A DNA stretch of 64,000 nt, taken from the NCBI RefSeq assembly GCF_900250075.1, contig NZ_LT977070.1:3125019-3189018 (forward strand), in the 5' to 3' direction. The stretch's first letter is position 1. Each line of letters begins with the position of its first letter. The DNA comes from Cupriavidus taiwanensis (GTDB taxonomy: Bacteria > Pseudomonadota > Gammaproteobacteria > Burkholderiales > Burkholderiaceae). This document shows positions 30,449-42,391 of this stretch, piece after piece. The notes beneath the pieces were generated by a model that saw only the letters and a list, made by a program, of their open reading frames with translations, made no database searches and was not told the DNA's origin. Both the position numbers and the translations under genes were made by a program.

Positions 30449-30591
30449 GATCGTAGATGCGTACATTAGCGGCGGCGCAACCAGCACTTCAGCCTCAGCT
30501 ATCCTCGACCTTAGGGTTCCACTTTTATCATTCTTTTCTGACGCAACTATTTCAGTCGCGCCAGCAGACCAGCATCCTGCCTGAAAAAAGA

Positions 30592-30615
30592 AAAACGCGC
30601 CCGCGGGCGCGTTTT
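30592..30615 (-). terminator. Terminator of gap
   Basis: The perfect 11-bp stem AAAACGCGCCC / GGGCGCGTTTT with a GC loop has an A-rich left flank, giving a U run on the minus strand, 22 bp after the gap stop. Confidence 0.9.
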
Positions 30616-30636
30616 CGTGGGCGCGGAAGGCGCGGA

Positions 30637-31719
<1,083 letters not shown>

Positions 31720-33753
31720 TTAGATAAGGGTGTCCTTCACCGTACGGACCACGTTCTCGACGGTAAAGCCGAAGTGCTTGAACAGCACGCCGGCCGGGGC
31801 CGATTCGCCGAAGGTGTCGATGCCCACTACCGCCTGGACCTGGTACTTCCACCAGAAGTCCGTCACGCCCGCCTCGACCGCCACGCGCGGCACGCCGGCC
31901 GGCAGCACGCTGGCCTTGTACGCGGTGTCCTGCTTGTCGAACACGGTGGTCGCGGGAACCGACACCACGCGCACATGCACGCCTTCGGCGGCCAGCGCAT
32001 CGGCGGCGCCTACGGCCAGGCCCACTTCCGAGCCGGTCGCCAGGATCACGGCGTCCGGGCGGCCGGTCCTGGTGTTGACGCTGTCGCGCAGCACGTAGCC
32101 GCCGCGCGCGATATTGGCGCGGGTGGCGTCGTCGCGCTGCTGGAACGGCAGGTTCTGGCGGCTGAAGATCAGGCAGCTCGGGCCGTTCTCGCGGCGGATC
32201 GCCTCGGCCCAGGCCACGGCGGTCTCGGTGGTGTCGGCGGTACGCCAGACGTCCATGTTGGGGATCAGGCGCAGGCTGGCGACGTGCTCGATCGACTGGT
32301 GCGTCGGGCCGTCTTCGCCCAGGCCGATCGAGTCATGGGTGAACACGAACAGCGAGCGGATCTTCATCAGCGCCGCCATGCGCAGCGCATTGCGGCTGTA
32401 GTCCGAGAACGTCAGGAAGGTCGCGCCGTAGGGAATGTAGCCACCGTGCAGCGCGATGCCGTTCATGATCGCGCTCATGCCGAACTCGCGCACGCCGTAG
32501 TTGATGTGGTTGCCCCAGGCGTCTACGCGCACTGCCTTGCTGCCCGACCAGTTGGTCAGGTTCGAGCCGGTCAGGTCGGCCGAGCCGCCGAGGAACTCGG
32601 GCAGCACCGGGCCGAAGGCCTCGATGGTGTTCTGGCTGGCCTTGCGGGTGGCGATGGTCTCGGCCTTTTCCTCGCACTTGGCGATAAAGGCTTCGACGGC
32701 GGCGTCGAACGAGCCCGGCAGCTCGCCCTTCATGCGGCGGGTGAACTCGCCGGCTTCATACGGGTGGCGCTCGGCATACGATTCGAACAGCGCGTTCCAG
32801 GCGCGCTCCAGCGCCTGGCCGTTGGCCTTGGCGTCCCAGGCGTCATAGACGTCTGCGGGCACCTCGAACGGGGCGTGGGCCCAGCCCAGCGCCTCGCGCG
32901 TGGCCAGCACTTCGGCGCCGCCCAGCGGGGCGCCGTGCACGTCGTGGCCGCCTTCCTTGTTGGGCGCGCCCTTGCCGATCTTGGTGCGGCAGCAGATCAG
33001 GGTCGGCTTGTCGTTGGCCTTGGCCTGCGCGATGGCATTGTCGACCGCGACCACGTCGTGGCCGTCGATGCCGCGGATCACGTTCCAGCCGTAGGCTTCG
33101 AAGCGCTTCGGGGTGTCGTCGTTGAACCAGTGCACCACGTCGCCGTCGATCGAGATGCCGTTGTCATCCCACAGCGCAATCAGCTTGTTCAGCTTGAGCG
33201 TGCCGGCGAGCGAGCAGGCTTCGTGCGAGATGCCTTCCATCAGGCAGCCGTCGCCCAGGAACACATAGGTGTAGTGGTCGACGATATCGAAGCCGGGGCG
33301 GTTGAATTCCTCGCCCAGCAGGCGCTCGGCCAGCGCCATGCCGACCGCGTTGGTGATGCCCTGGCCGAGCGGGCCGGTGGTGGTTTCCACGCCCGGCGTG
33401 ATGCCGTATTCCGGATGGCCGGCGGTCTTGCTGTGCAGCTGGCGGAAGTTCTTCAGCTCTTCGATCGGCAGGTCGTAGCCGCTCAGGTGCAGCAGCGCGT
33501 AGATCAGCATCGAGCCGTGGCCGTTGGACAGCACGAAGCGGTCACGGTCGGCCCACTGCGGGTTGCTCGGGTTGTGCTTCAGGTGCCGGCCCCACAGCGC
33601 CACGGCGATGTCTGCCATGCCCATCGGCGCACCGGGGTGGCCGGAATTGGCCTGCTGGACGGCGTCCATGGCAAGCACGCGGATGGCGTCGGCCATCAGC
33701 TTGGCGGGCTGGGAAGCAAAGGGACTTGTGGCGGGATGGGCAAGGGCGGACAT
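31720..33753 (-). CDS. tkt: Transketolase
   Basis: A 677-residue thiamine-diphosphate enzyme of the pentose phosphate and Calvin cycles (E. coli 663). Recognisable are [20 protein letters not shown], the ThDP motif [20 protein letters not shown] to [10 protein letters not shown], the [20 protein letters not shown] segment, and [20 protein letters not shown] with its catalytic His. Cupriavidus species often carry further Calvin-cycle copies elsewhere, so this is likely the housekeeping one. There is no clear ribosome-binding site before the ATG. Confidence 0.97.
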   Translation of the reverse strand: MSALAHPATSPFASQPAKLMADAIRVLAMDAVQQANSGHPGAPMGMADIAVALWGRHLKHNPSNPQWADRDRFVLSNGHGSMLIYALLHLSGYDLPIEELKNFRQLHSKTAGHPEYGITPGVETTTGPLGQGITNAVGMALAERLLGEEFNRPGFDIVDHYTYVFLGDGCLMEGISHEACSLAGTLKLNKLIALWDDNGISIDGDVVHWFNDDTPKRFEAYGWNVIRGIDGHDVVAVDNAIAQAKANDKPTLICCRTKIGKGAPNKEGGHDVHGAPLGGAEVLATREALGWAHAPFEVPADVYDAWDAKANGQALERAWNALFESYAERHPYEAGEFTRRMKGELPGSFDAAVEAFIAKCEEKAETIATRKASQNTIEAFGPVLPEFLGGSADLTGSNLTNWSGSKAVRVDAWGNHINYGVREFGMSAIMNGIALHGGYIPYGATFLTFSDYSRNALRMAALMKIRSLFVFTHDSIGLGEDGPTHQSIEHVASLRLIPNMDVWRTADTTETAVAWAEAIRRENGPSCLIFSRQNLPFQQRDDATRANIARGGYVLRDSVNTRTGRPDAVILATGSEVGLAVGAADALAAEGVHVRVVSVPATTVFDKQDTAYKASVLPAGVPRVAVEAGVTDFWWKYQVQAVVGIDTFGESAPAGVLFKHFGFTVENVVRTVKDTLI

Positions 33754-34065
33754 GCGGGCGGATTCGGCGTGAGCCTTGGCGGCAGGAAAACCGCAATTTT
33801 AGCAGAAGCTAGGGGGTTTTCCGGACTCCCGACGCCCCCTCCGGCCGAGTCCGGGCGATCATCGCAGGCCGCCCGCACCACCGCATGCCGGCAACCGGAA
33901 CTATCCCGGCCCCGGCATGCCTGATGCTTCACCCCGGCGCCCTGGCAAGGACGTGGCGCGGACCGTGGCGCGGCACTTCGACAGCGTAGCGCGGCACGCG
34001 TAAGATGCACTCTCGCACCGCGCGGCACGCCGCCGCGCCGGGTTTCCCGCAACCAGGAGACGATC
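33754..34065. other. Divergent intergenic region between tkt and the VOC gene, 312 bp
   Basis: Must hold the tkt promoter on one side and the VOC gene promoter on the other. An AGGAGA ribosome-binding site for the VOC gene is visible at 34053-34058. I see no gene, repeat or convincing promoter boxes. Confidence 0.5.
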
Positions 34066-34500
34066 ATGACCAGACCGGCCAATACCCCCTGGCTCACCCC
34101 CTACCTGACCGTCGCCAACGGCCGCGCCGCGCTGGACTTCTATGGCCGCGCCTTCGGCTTCACCCCCGGCAACGTGGTCGACGAGAACGGCGTTCCCACC
34201 CACGCCGAGATGCAATACCAGGGCCAGCTGGTGGTGATGTTCGCGCCCGAGGGCGCGTGGGGCAGCACGGCGCGCACGCCGCGCTCGCTGGGCGTGGAGT
34301 GCCCGCAGACCTTCTACGTCTATTGCGACGATGTCGACGCCATGCACCAGCGCGCGGTCGACGCCGGCGCGGTCAGCCTGATGGCGCCGGCCGACCAGTT
34401 CTGGGGCGACCGCTACTGCATGGTCGAGGATCCCGACGGCTACCGCTGGGGTTTCGGCAAGCCGCTGGCCCAGGCCAGCCAGGCCAGCCAGGCAAGCTGA
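34066..34500 (+). CDS. VOC (glyoxalase/PhnB-like) family protein
   Basis: A 144-residue protein of the vicinal oxygen chelate fold with two beta-alpha-beta modules: PYLTVANGRAALDFYGRAFG FTPGN, then TFYVYCDDVDAMHQRAVDAGA and the C-terminal GDRYCMVEDPDGYRWGFGK. It resembles PhnB/Glo_EDI_BRP-type proteins more than true glyoxalase I; its substrate is unknown. The C-terminus ends in a triple Gln-Ala-Ser repeat encoded by a short tandem repeat (CCAGGCCAG). AGGAGA precedes the ATG. Its stop overlaps the rsmE start (TGATG). Confidence 0.9.
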   Translation: MTRPANTPWLTPYLTVANGRAALDFYGRAFGFTPGNVVDENGVPTHAEMQYQGQLVVMFAPEGAWGSTARTPRSLGVECPQTFYVYCDDVDAMHQRAVDAGAVSLMAPADQFWGDRYCMVEDPDGYRWGFGKPLAQASQASQAS

Positions 34501-35258
34501 TGGCACCACGATTTTTTGTCGGCGGCGCGGACGCCGTGCTGGCCGCCGAATCGGATTTCCCGCTGCCCGAAGCGGTGGTGCGCCACGCGCAGGTGCTGCG
34601 CCTGGCGCCGGGCGACGCCATCACCCTGTTCGACGGCCGCGGCGGCAGCCACGCCGCCACGCTGGTCGAACTGGGCAAGCGCCACGCACTGGCGCGCATC
34701 GGCGCGCATGACGCGGCCGAGGCCGAGCCGCCCTTCCGCGTCACGCTGGCGCAGGGCCTGGCCGGCGGCGACAAGATGGACTGGCTGATCGAGAAAGCCG
34801 TCGAACTGGGCGTCGCGGCGATCCAGCCGCTGCAGGCCAGCCGCTCGGTGGTACGGCTGTCCGGCGAGCGCGCGCAGAAGCGCCAGGCGCACTGGCAGGC
34901 GCTGGTCCAGGCCGCCTGCGAGCAATGCGGCCGAAATCGTTTGCCGGCAGTGGCGGAGGTCACTAACTTGGATACGTGGCTGGCGCGCGTCGCACGATCC
35001 GGCGAAGGCGCCAGGCTGCTGCTCTCGCCGCGTGCCGCGCATTCGCTGCCGGCACTGGTGGCGGAACGGCGCGAGGCACTGCTGGCCGATGGCGTCACGT
35101 TGCTGATCGGCCCGGAGGGCGGGCTGGCCCCCGAAGAAGAACAGGCCGCGCTGCAGGCGGGTTTTACCGGCGTGTCGCTCGGCCCGCGCATCCTGCGTAC
35201 CGAAAGCGCCGGGCTCGCCTGCCTGGCCACCCTGAACGCCTTGCTGGGCGGATTCTGA
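34500..35258 (+). CDS. rsmE: 16S rRNA (uracil1498-N3)-methyltransferase RsmE
   Basis: A 252-residue SPOUT-class methyltransferase (E. coli 243). The N-terminal PUA-like part has MAPRFFVGGADAVLAAESDF and HAQVLRLAPGDAITLFDGRG. The knotted SAM-binding C-terminal part has KMDWLIEKAVELGVAAIQPL, QAACEQCGRNRLPAV, TLLIGPEGGLAPEEEQAALQ and LGPRILRTESAGLACLATLN. All are diagnostic. The ATG shares one base with the preceding VOC gene stop. Confidence 0.96.
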   Translation: MAPRFFVGGADAVLAAESDFPLPEAVVRHAQVLRLAPGDAITLFDGRGGSHAATLVELGKRHALARIGAHDAAEAEPPFRVTLAQGLAGGDKMDWLIEKAVELGVAAIQPLQASRSVVRLSGERAQKRQAHWQALVQAACEQCGRNRLPAVAEVTNLDTWLARVARSGEGARLLLSPRAAHSLPALVAERREALLADGVTLLIGPEGGLAPEEEQAALQAGFTGVSLGPRILRTESAGLACLATLNALLGGF

Positions 35259-35314
35259 CGACGGGGCACCCCGGCCCTGCGTTCCGTTGCAACCCTGACT
35301 GAAAGGAGTCGACC

Positions 35315-35932
35315 ATGGGACTACTCGATAGCGTGCTGGGCGGTGTGCTCGGACAACTCGGCGGCGCGCGCACAGAGAGCGGCCAGGCCGGCGGGCTCGA
35401 CCCCAAGCTGATGATGGCACTCGGCCTGCTGGCCACGCTGGCCATGCGCAGCCGCGCGCAAGGCGGCGATGCCGCCGGCGACGCGCCCGCGGCCGATGAT
35501 GGCCGGGGCGGGCTGGGCAGCCTCGGCGGGCTGCTGGGCGGCATGCTCGGCGGCGGCGCCGGCACCGCGCCGGGCGGCGCCACCGGCGGACTCGACCTGG
35601 GCTCGCTGCTCGGCGGCCTGCTGGGCGGCCAGGGCGGCGCGCCGGCCAACAGCCAGGCGCTGGGCGCGGCCGCCGGCGGCATCGGCGCGCTGCAGCAGAT
35701 TCTGGCGCAGGCGGGGCTGGGCGAACAGGTCAACTCCTGGATCGGCAGCGGCGCCAACCAGCCGGTCACGCCGTCGGCGCTGAGTGATGCGCTGAACGAC
35801 ACCGGCGCGCTGCAGTCGCTGGCGCAGAGCACCGGCATGTCGCAGGACGACGTAGCGGCGCAGTTGAGCGAAGGCCTGCCGGAACTGATCGACCGGCTCA
35901 CGCCGCATGGCCATGTGCCGGCGCAGGAATAA
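35315..35932 (+). CDS. YidB family protein (DUF937)
   Basis: A 205-residue protein. The N-terminus MGLLDSVLGGVLGQLGGART is characteristic of YidB. A very glycine-rich, low-complexity middle (GGLLGGMLGGGAGTAPGG and similar, about residues 65-115) is followed by a conserved C-terminal domain, LQQILAQAGLGEQVNSWIGS GANQPVTPSAL... to LSEGLPELIDRLTPHGHVP. The function is unknown; no signal peptide is seen. AAGGAG precedes the ATG. It ends 33 bp before a shared terminator. Confidence 0.9.
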   Translation: MGLLDSVLGGVLGQLGGARTESGQAGGLDPKLMMALGLLATLAMRSRAQGGDAAGDAPAADDGRGGLGSLGGLLGGMLGGGAGTAPGGATGGLDLGSLLGGLLGGQGGAPANSQALGAAAGGIGALQQILAQAGLGEQVNSWIGSGANQPVTPSALSDALNDTGALQSLAQSTGMSQDDVAAQLSEGLPELIDRLTPHGHVPAQE

Positions 35933-35965
35933 GAAGCAGAAGCGCCGCGCCTGAGCCCGACAAGC

Positions 35966-35991
35966 AAAAAGCCCGCATCAGCGGGCTTTTT
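35966..35991. terminator. Bidirectional terminator between yidB and the barstar gene
   Basis: The stem AAAAAGCCCGC / GCGGGCTTTTT with ATCA loop lies between two convergent genes and has A and T runs on either side. Confidence 0.92.
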
Positions 35992-36024
35992 GCCTGTTAT
36001 GCCGTCGAACCGCAGCCGGCGCGG

Positions 36025-36642
36025 TCAGGCGAACGAATAGAACACGCGGAACTGCACCTTGCGCTCGCCCCAGAATTCGGCGGCGTCGCGGAACACGTCG
36101 AGCAGCACCTCGCGCGCTTCCTTGTCGAACTTCTGCGCGATCGGCAGCCCCTCCAGCACGATCACGAAACCCGGCTGCGGGCCGGCCTTGTAGATCATGT
36201 CGGTCAGGCAGTCGGCCAGCGCGTCGAAGTTCTTGCCGAAGTGCTTGGGGAAGGTGAACGAGGTGGCGATGGTTTCCAGGATCTCCGCCTTGCTCGCGCA
36301 ATGCGCGCAATTGGCATAGAGGAAATGCTGGCCGAGATCGGCCGCGGCCTGGGCCAGTTCCGGCACGCGGAAGGCGCGGATCGACTGGACGATGTTCGGA
36401 CGCACCGTCTTGAACAGGTTCATGGCCCCCTCGCTGGTGCCGTCGTTCCAACCGGGACCGGCGGGCATGGCCACGGGCGCGGTCGCGGGCGGGAGTTTTT
36501 GCATGAGCTCCTGGCTCGGCATCATCAGCACGTTGTCGTATAGGTTCTGGGCCTGCTGCTGAGCCCGCTGCCAGCCATCTCCGGCGCCGCGCTCTTCGCG
36601 GGCGGCAAGGGCGTCGCCCAGTCCGAAAATGTCAGTCATCAT
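36025..36642 (-). CDS. Barstar-type ribonuclease inhibitor with long N-terminal extension
   Basis: A 205-residue protein. The C-terminal ~90 residues match barstar (normally ~90 residues in total): FPKHFGKNFDALADCLTD carries the equivalents of barstar Asp35 and Asp39 (Asp140, Asp144), which occupy the RNase active site; barstar Trp38 is Ala here. The first ~110 residues are extra, with a proline-rich linker (PPATAPVAMPAGPG) and a CAHC cysteine pair at 112-115. The start ATG overlaps the RNase stop by 4 bp, so inhibitor synthesis is coupled to the RNase. It should act in the cytoplasm as the immunity protein. Confidence 0.9.
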   Translation of the reverse strand: MMTDIFGLGDALAAREERGAGDGWQRAQQQAQNLYDNVLMMPSQELMQKLPPATAPVAMPAGPGWNDGTSEGAMNLFKTVRPNIVQSIRAFRVPELAQAAADLGQHFLYANCAHCASKAEILETIATSFTFPKHFGKNFDALADCLTDMIYKAGPQPGFVIVLEGLPIAQKFDKEAREVLLDVFRDAAEFWGERKVQFRVFYSFA

Positions 36643-37028
36643 TTGAGTATCCGTTTGAAGCTGTTGTAGTGGTCTTCCGTGTAGTAACAATCGTTGGCGG
36701 CGCGCTGTTCCCCGCCGCAGACGATCCGCTTGGCTCCCCGGTTCCGGCTCCTGGCGCTCTTGACCGTGTATTCGCGGTAATAACCGCGTTCTCTTTGCGG
36801 CAGGATGCGTTCGTAGTTGCCGAATCTCGAGCCGTCCTTGTCATACGGGAACGGGCCGCCGGCTTCGATGCGCTCCAGGGTCTGCCGCGCTTCGTTGGGC
36901 AACTGCTGCACTGCAATGGTTCCCAGCCCTTCGGTCTGCGCCTGGCGTGCCAGCGTCGGCTGCGCCAGGGCCAGCACCAGCGCCGCGCCGGTCAGGGACC
37001 GGGCCAGCATGCGCGTTGCCTGCCGCAT
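36639..37028 (-). CDS. Secreted guanyl-specific ribonuclease (RNase N1/Sa/barnase family)
   Basis: A 129-residue protein with an N-terminal signal peptide (RSLTGAALVLALAQPTLA, cleavage before RQAQ). The mature domain resembles RNase Sa: DGSRFGNYERILPQRERGYY, then catalytic Glu86 in YREYTV, Arg97/Arg101 in RGAKRIVCGG, and catalytic His120 in YYTEDHYNSFKRI. Two Cys (104 and 114) could form a disulfide after export. It cuts single-stranded RNA after guanine. The immediately following gene encodes a barstar, its expected inhibitor. ATG 37028 fits the signal peptide; the frame extends to 37238 without support. Confidence 0.92.
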   Translation of the reverse strand: MRQATRMLARSLTGAALVLALAQPTLARQAQTEGLGTIAVQQLPNEARQTLERIEAGGPFPYDKDGSRFGNYERILPQRERGYYREYTVKSARSRNRGAKRIVCGGEQRAANDCYYTEDHYNSFKRILK

Positions 37029-37388
37029 CGGAGAAACTTGGAAACCCACGTTGCTTGTCTTGGTTGAACCGGAAATCGAGCCTGCCGCTGGTTGGGTAGA
37101 CGATCTGTCCGGGCCACCCTGGCCTGCCCCTCTGCGCTGCGTGAAGCGTCGCGCGAGGAATGCCGGCCGCACCGGGGCGCTCATGGCGAGCGCCTGTATC
37201 AAAGGCGTAAGGTTACGCGCATGCACGCAATTAATCAATCCCGCCCCTGTTGCAGCGCAATTTCTTCAATTGTTTCAATATGTTAAGCGTATGTGTGCGC
37301 ATACTAACCACAAGCACGAGGCGATAAAAAAAGCCGGGCGAACCCGGCTTTTCGTCACCTTGGCCCGCTCCGGGCCAGGGCAATCGGC
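37029..37388. other. Intergenic region upstream of the RNase gene, 360 bp
   Basis: AT-richer in the right part (about 37220-37320). It should contain the promoter of the RNase-barstar operon on the minus strand, and it holds the maeB terminator. A small dyad GTATG-N6-CATAC lies near 37288-37303. No gene is visible. Confidence 0.5.
37327..37353 (-). terminator. Terminator of maeB
   Basis: The stem AAAAGCCGGG / CCCGGCTTTT with a CGAA tetraloop has a long A run on its left, a U run for the minus-strand maeB transcript, 36 bp after its stop. Confidence 0.9.
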
Positions 37389-39710
<2,322 letters not shown>

Positions 39711-39808
39711 CGGCGCATCTTCCAATCGGTGGAGCCGTCATTGACAAGGCGGGGACGATCGGCGGACCGGCTCCACGCGTCCGCCCTTCTCTTCCTTTGG
39801 AACCCAGC

Positions 39809-39837
39809 ATTTTATATAGTGAAAAACTATTTCACAA
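39809..39837 (-). promoter_or_regulatory. Predicted maeB promoter with internal palindromic operator
   Basis: On the minus strand TTGTGA (39837-39832) and TAAAAT (39814-39809) are separated by 17 bp, a good sigma-70 match. The perfect dyad GTGAAA-N5-TTTCAC (39819-39835) occupies the spacer and overlaps the -35 box, a typical place for a repressor to bind. The leader to the maeB ATG would be about 90-100 nt. Confidence 0.55.
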
Positions 39838-39849
39838 TAAGCGTTTTGC

Positions 39850-39877
39850 TTGGGGCACCTTTGCGATTCGGTACAAT
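39850..39877 (+). promoter_or_regulatory. Predicted thiL promoter
   Basis: TTGGGG (39850-39855) and TACAAT (39872-39877) are 16 bp apart, pointing toward thiL. It is back to back with the predicted maeB promoter only 13 bp away, so one regulator could affect both. The thiL leader would be about 215 nt. Confidence 0.45.
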
Positions 39878-40099
39878 ATGCCCCATCCTCCCGGGCAACA
39901 CCAGCAAGCGTAGCGCCCAGCCGGCAAGGTGGCGCAGCGCATGGCGGTCATGGCTGTGATGCGCGGCAGTATCTTGCTGAAACGCGCGACGCGCCCCATG
40001 CTGCTGCCGCGCGCCGCTGCGGGATTGCCGGCAAACCCCGCTGATCTCCTGCCAAGCCGCGCCGTCACTCCACCGCCCATCCCGGCACGCCGTCGATCC

Positions 40100-41080
40100 A
40101 TGTCCAACGCCCAGCCCGCCCAGCTTTCCGAATTTGACCTGATCCGCCGCTATTTCACGCGGCCGGTGCGCAAGGCTGCGCTCGGCGTGGGCGATGACTG
40201 CGCGCTGGTCGAGGGCCGTCCCGGCCACCATCTCGCCATCAGCACCGACATGCTGGTCAGCGGCCGCCATTTCTTCCCCGACGTGGCGCCGCGCGCGCTG
40301 GGCCACAAGGCGCTGGCGGTGAACCTGTCGGACCTCGCCGCCATGGGCGCCGAACCCCGCGCTTTCACGCTGGCGCTGGCCTTGCCGGAGGCCGAGCCGG
40401 AGTGGCTCGCCGAACTGGCCAGCGGCATGCTGGCGCTGGCCGACGAACACGGCTGCGAACTGGTGGGCGGCGACACCACGCGCGGCCCGCTGACGCTGTC
40501 GCTGACGGTATTCGGCGACGTGCCGCTGCGCGCGGCGCTGCGGCGTGACGCCGCGCGCCCCGGCGACGATATCTGGATCTCGGGCACCCTTGGCGATGCG
40601 CGGCTGGCGCTGGGCGATTGCCGCGGCGAATGGCTGCTGCCCGAACCCGAATTCAGCCAGGTGCGGCCGCGCATGGACGCGCCCACGCCGCGGGTGGCAC
40701 TGGGCATGGCCTTGCGCGGCGTGGCGCATGCTGCACTGGACATCTCCGACGGCCTGGTCGGCGACCTCGGCCATATCCTGGCGCGTTCCCAGGTTGGGGC
40801 GCTGGTCGATGTCGACGCCCTGCCCCGCTCGGCAGTGCTGGCCGGCCAGCCCGACGCCATCCAGCGCGAATGCGTGCTGGCCGGCGGCGACGACTATGAG
40901 CTGTGCTTCACCGCGCCGGCCGGCCACCGCGACGCCATTGCGGCCATCAGCGAGCGGCTGGCGCTGCCGCTGACGCGCGTCGGCGCGATCACGCCCGAGC
41001 CGGGCCTGCGGCTGGTCGACCGCGCCGGCAACCCGACCCGCTACGAGGGCGCCAGCTTCGACCATTTCGCTGCCCCCTGA
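40100..41080 (+). CDS. thiL: Thiamine-monophosphate kinase
   Basis: A 326-residue enzyme (E. coli 325) of the AIR synthase/PurM superfamily; it phosphorylates thiamine phosphate to the coenzyme thiamine diphosphate. The N-terminus LSEFDLIRRYFTRPVRKAAL, Mg site GVGDDCALV, ISTDMLVSGRHFFPDVAPRA LGHKALAVNLSDLAAMGAEP, LVGGDTTRGPLTLSLTVFGD and LDISDGLVGDLGHIL are characteristic. ATG 40100 gives the expected start. pgpA follows 124 bp downstream, a pairing seen in many Proteobacteria. Confidence 0.96.
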   Translation: MSNAQPAQLSEFDLIRRYFTRPVRKAALGVGDDCALVEGRPGHHLAISTDMLVSGRHFFPDVAPRALGHKALAVNLSDLAAMGAEPRAFTLALALPEAEPEWLAELASGMLALADEHGCELVGGDTTRGPLTLSLTVFGDVPLRAALRRDAARPGDDIWISGTLGDARLALGDCRGEWLLPEPEFSQVRPRMDAPTPRVALGMALRGVAHAALDISDGLVGDLGHILARSQVGALVDVDALPRSAVLAGQPDAIQRECVLAGGDDYELCFTAPAGHRDAIAAISERLALPLTRVGAITPEPGLRLVDRAGNPTRYEGASFDHFAAP

Positions 41081-41204
41081 CACCGGGTCACAGGCATGTC
41101 ATGATGCCGGCATCGGCGCCTGCGCGGGCATGGGAGTCCCGCACGCATCGCAGCGCAAACCGGCCATAACCATAAGCAGTATCCGCATCACACGAGCCAA
41201 TTTG

Positions 41205-41771
41205 ATGTCCACCTTCCCTCCCGGGGCCGCGCCGCGCGACCCCGCCCTGACCCTGGAAGCCGGCCAGACCGTCAAGGTCACGCGCCCGAGCGCGCGCTTC
41301 ATGCTGGCGCATCCGGCGCACCTGATCGCCTTCGGCTTCGGCTCGGGCCTGTCGCCGGTCGGCCCCGGCACCGTCGGCACGCTCTACGCCTGGCTTTCGT
41401 TCGTGGTGATTTCGCTGTGGATCGAGCCCGCCACCTGGCTGTGGATCATCAGCGGCGGCTTCCTCGTGGGCCTGTGGGCGTGCGCCCGCACCGCGCGCGA
41501 CATGGGCGTGCACGACCACGGCAGCATGGTCTGGGATGAGATCGTGGCGTTCTGGCTGGTGCTGGCCTTTGTCATGCCGACCGGTTTCTGGGGCCAGTTC
41601 GCCGCGTTCCTTTGGTTCCGGCTGTTCGATATCGCCAAGCCGGCGCCGATCGGCCACTATGACCGCAGCTTGAAGGGCCCCGGCCTGCGCGGCGGCTTCG
41701 GCGTGATGTTCGACGATATCTTCGCGGCGTTCTACACGCTGCTGGTGTTTGCCCTGTGGCGCTCGTTCTGA
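41205..41771 (+). CDS. pgpA: Phosphatidylglycerophosphatase A
   Basis: A 188-residue membrane enzyme that dephosphorylates phosphatidylglycerophosphate to phosphatidylglycerol. It has PAHLIAFGFGSGLSPVGPGT VGTLYAWL, the acidic motif DHGSMVWDEIVAFWLVL and the C-terminal WFRLFDIAKPAPIGHYDRSL KGPGLRGGFGVMFDDIFAAF, all typical of PgpA; about four hydrophobic helices are visible. The N-terminal ~35 residues are a variable extension. ATG 41205 lacks a clear ribosome-binding site, so a start a little further upstream cannot be excluded. Confidence 0.95.
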   Translation: MSTFPPGAAPRDPALTLEAGQTVKVTRPSARFMLAHPAHLIAFGFGSGLSPVGPGTVGTLYAWLSFVVISLWIEPATWLWIISGGFLVGLWACARTARDMGVHDHGSMVWDEIVAFWLVLAFVMPTGFWGQFAAFLWFRLFDIAKPAPIGHYDRSLKGPGLRGGFGVMFDDIFAAFYTLLVFALWRSF

Positions 41772-41818
41772 GCGGCTAACGCCAAACTGATTCCCCCAAA
41801 ACAACCCCTGCACCCATC

Positions 41819-42316
41819 ATGTCCGTCAGCCGCCTGCTCGACCAGCTCGCCATCCAGGCCGGCGTCGCCCTAGCCGACAAATCCCTGATGCTGGCCACCG
41901 CCGAATCATGCACCGGCGGCCTGGTCGCCGCCGCCATTACCGACGTGTCGGGCTCGTCGGGCTGGTTCGAGCGGGGCTTCGTCACGTATTCCAACGAGGC
42001 CAAGTCGACCATGCTGGGGGTGCCGGCCAAGCTGATCCGCGATCACGGCGCCGTCAGCGAAGAGGTCGCACGCGCGATGGCGGAAGGGGCGCTGCTGAAC
42101 AGCCGCGCGCAAGTGTCACTGTCGATCACCGGCGTCGCCGGCCCCAACGGCGGCACCCCGGAAAAGCCCGTGGGCATGGTGTGCTTTGGCTGGAGCAACC
42201 GCATCACCACCATCGTCGAAACCCAGCGCTTTCCCGGCGACCGCGCGCAGATCCGGCGCCAGGCGGCCGAGCACGCGATGCGGGGCCTGGTGGAGTTGCT
42301 GCGCAATGAGGCCTGA
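41819..42316 (+). CDS. pncC: Nicotinamide-nucleotide amidohydrolase (CinA C-terminal domain protein)
   Basis: A 165-residue protein equal to the C-terminal amidase domain of CinA. It converts NMN to nicotinic acid mononucleotide in pyridine-nucleotide recycling. Motifs: LMLATAESCTGGLVAAAITD VSGSSGWFERGFVTYSNEAK and the SITGVAGPNGGTPEKPVGMV loop. The N-terminal molybdopterin-binding-like CinA domain is absent, as in E. coli PncC/YgaD. It lies 47 bp after pgpA. Confidence 0.95.
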   Translation: MSVSRLLDQLAIQAGVALADKSLMLATAESCTGGLVAAAITDVSGSSGWFERGFVTYSNEAKSTMLGVPAKLIRDHGAVSEEVARAMAEGALLNSRAQVSLSITGVAGPNGGTPEKPVGMVCFGWSNRITTIVETQRFPGDRAQIRRQAAEHAMRGLVELLRNEA

Positions 42317-42345
42317 AGCCCCTGCCGCCGCAAGCCGCTCAAACG

Positions 42346-42374
42346 AAAAACCGCGCCAGCAGGCGCGGTTTTTT
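42346..42374. terminator. Bidirectional terminator between pncC and pyrF
   Basis: An 8-bp GC stem (ACCGCGCC / GGCGCGGT, AGCA loop) is extended by A and T runs on both sides, between two convergent genes. Confidence 0.92.
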
Positions 42375-42391
42375 TCATGCCGCGTACGCGG

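Larger units (their letters stand above)
30264..30636. other. Intergenic region upstream of phcA, 373 bp
   Basis: Relatively AT-rich compared with its surroundings. It must carry the phcA promoter; it also carries the terminator of gap at its right end and a perfect 7-bp inverted repeat at 30426-30448. I found no convincing gene. Confidence 0.65.
39711..40099. other. Divergent intergenic region between maeB and thiL, 389 bp
   Basis: Contains a likely minus-strand promoter for maeB, a likely plus-strand promoter for thiL and a 17-bp palindrome, all listed separately. The plus-strand frame through 39929-40099 is continuous with thiL but lacks similarity to ThiL, so it is treated as leader. Confidence 0.6.

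Noticed and set aside
39711..40099. Possible thiamine-pyrophosphate riboswitch upstream of thiL
   Set aside because: I could not find the conserved THI-box core (CUGAGA and related segments) in either direction.
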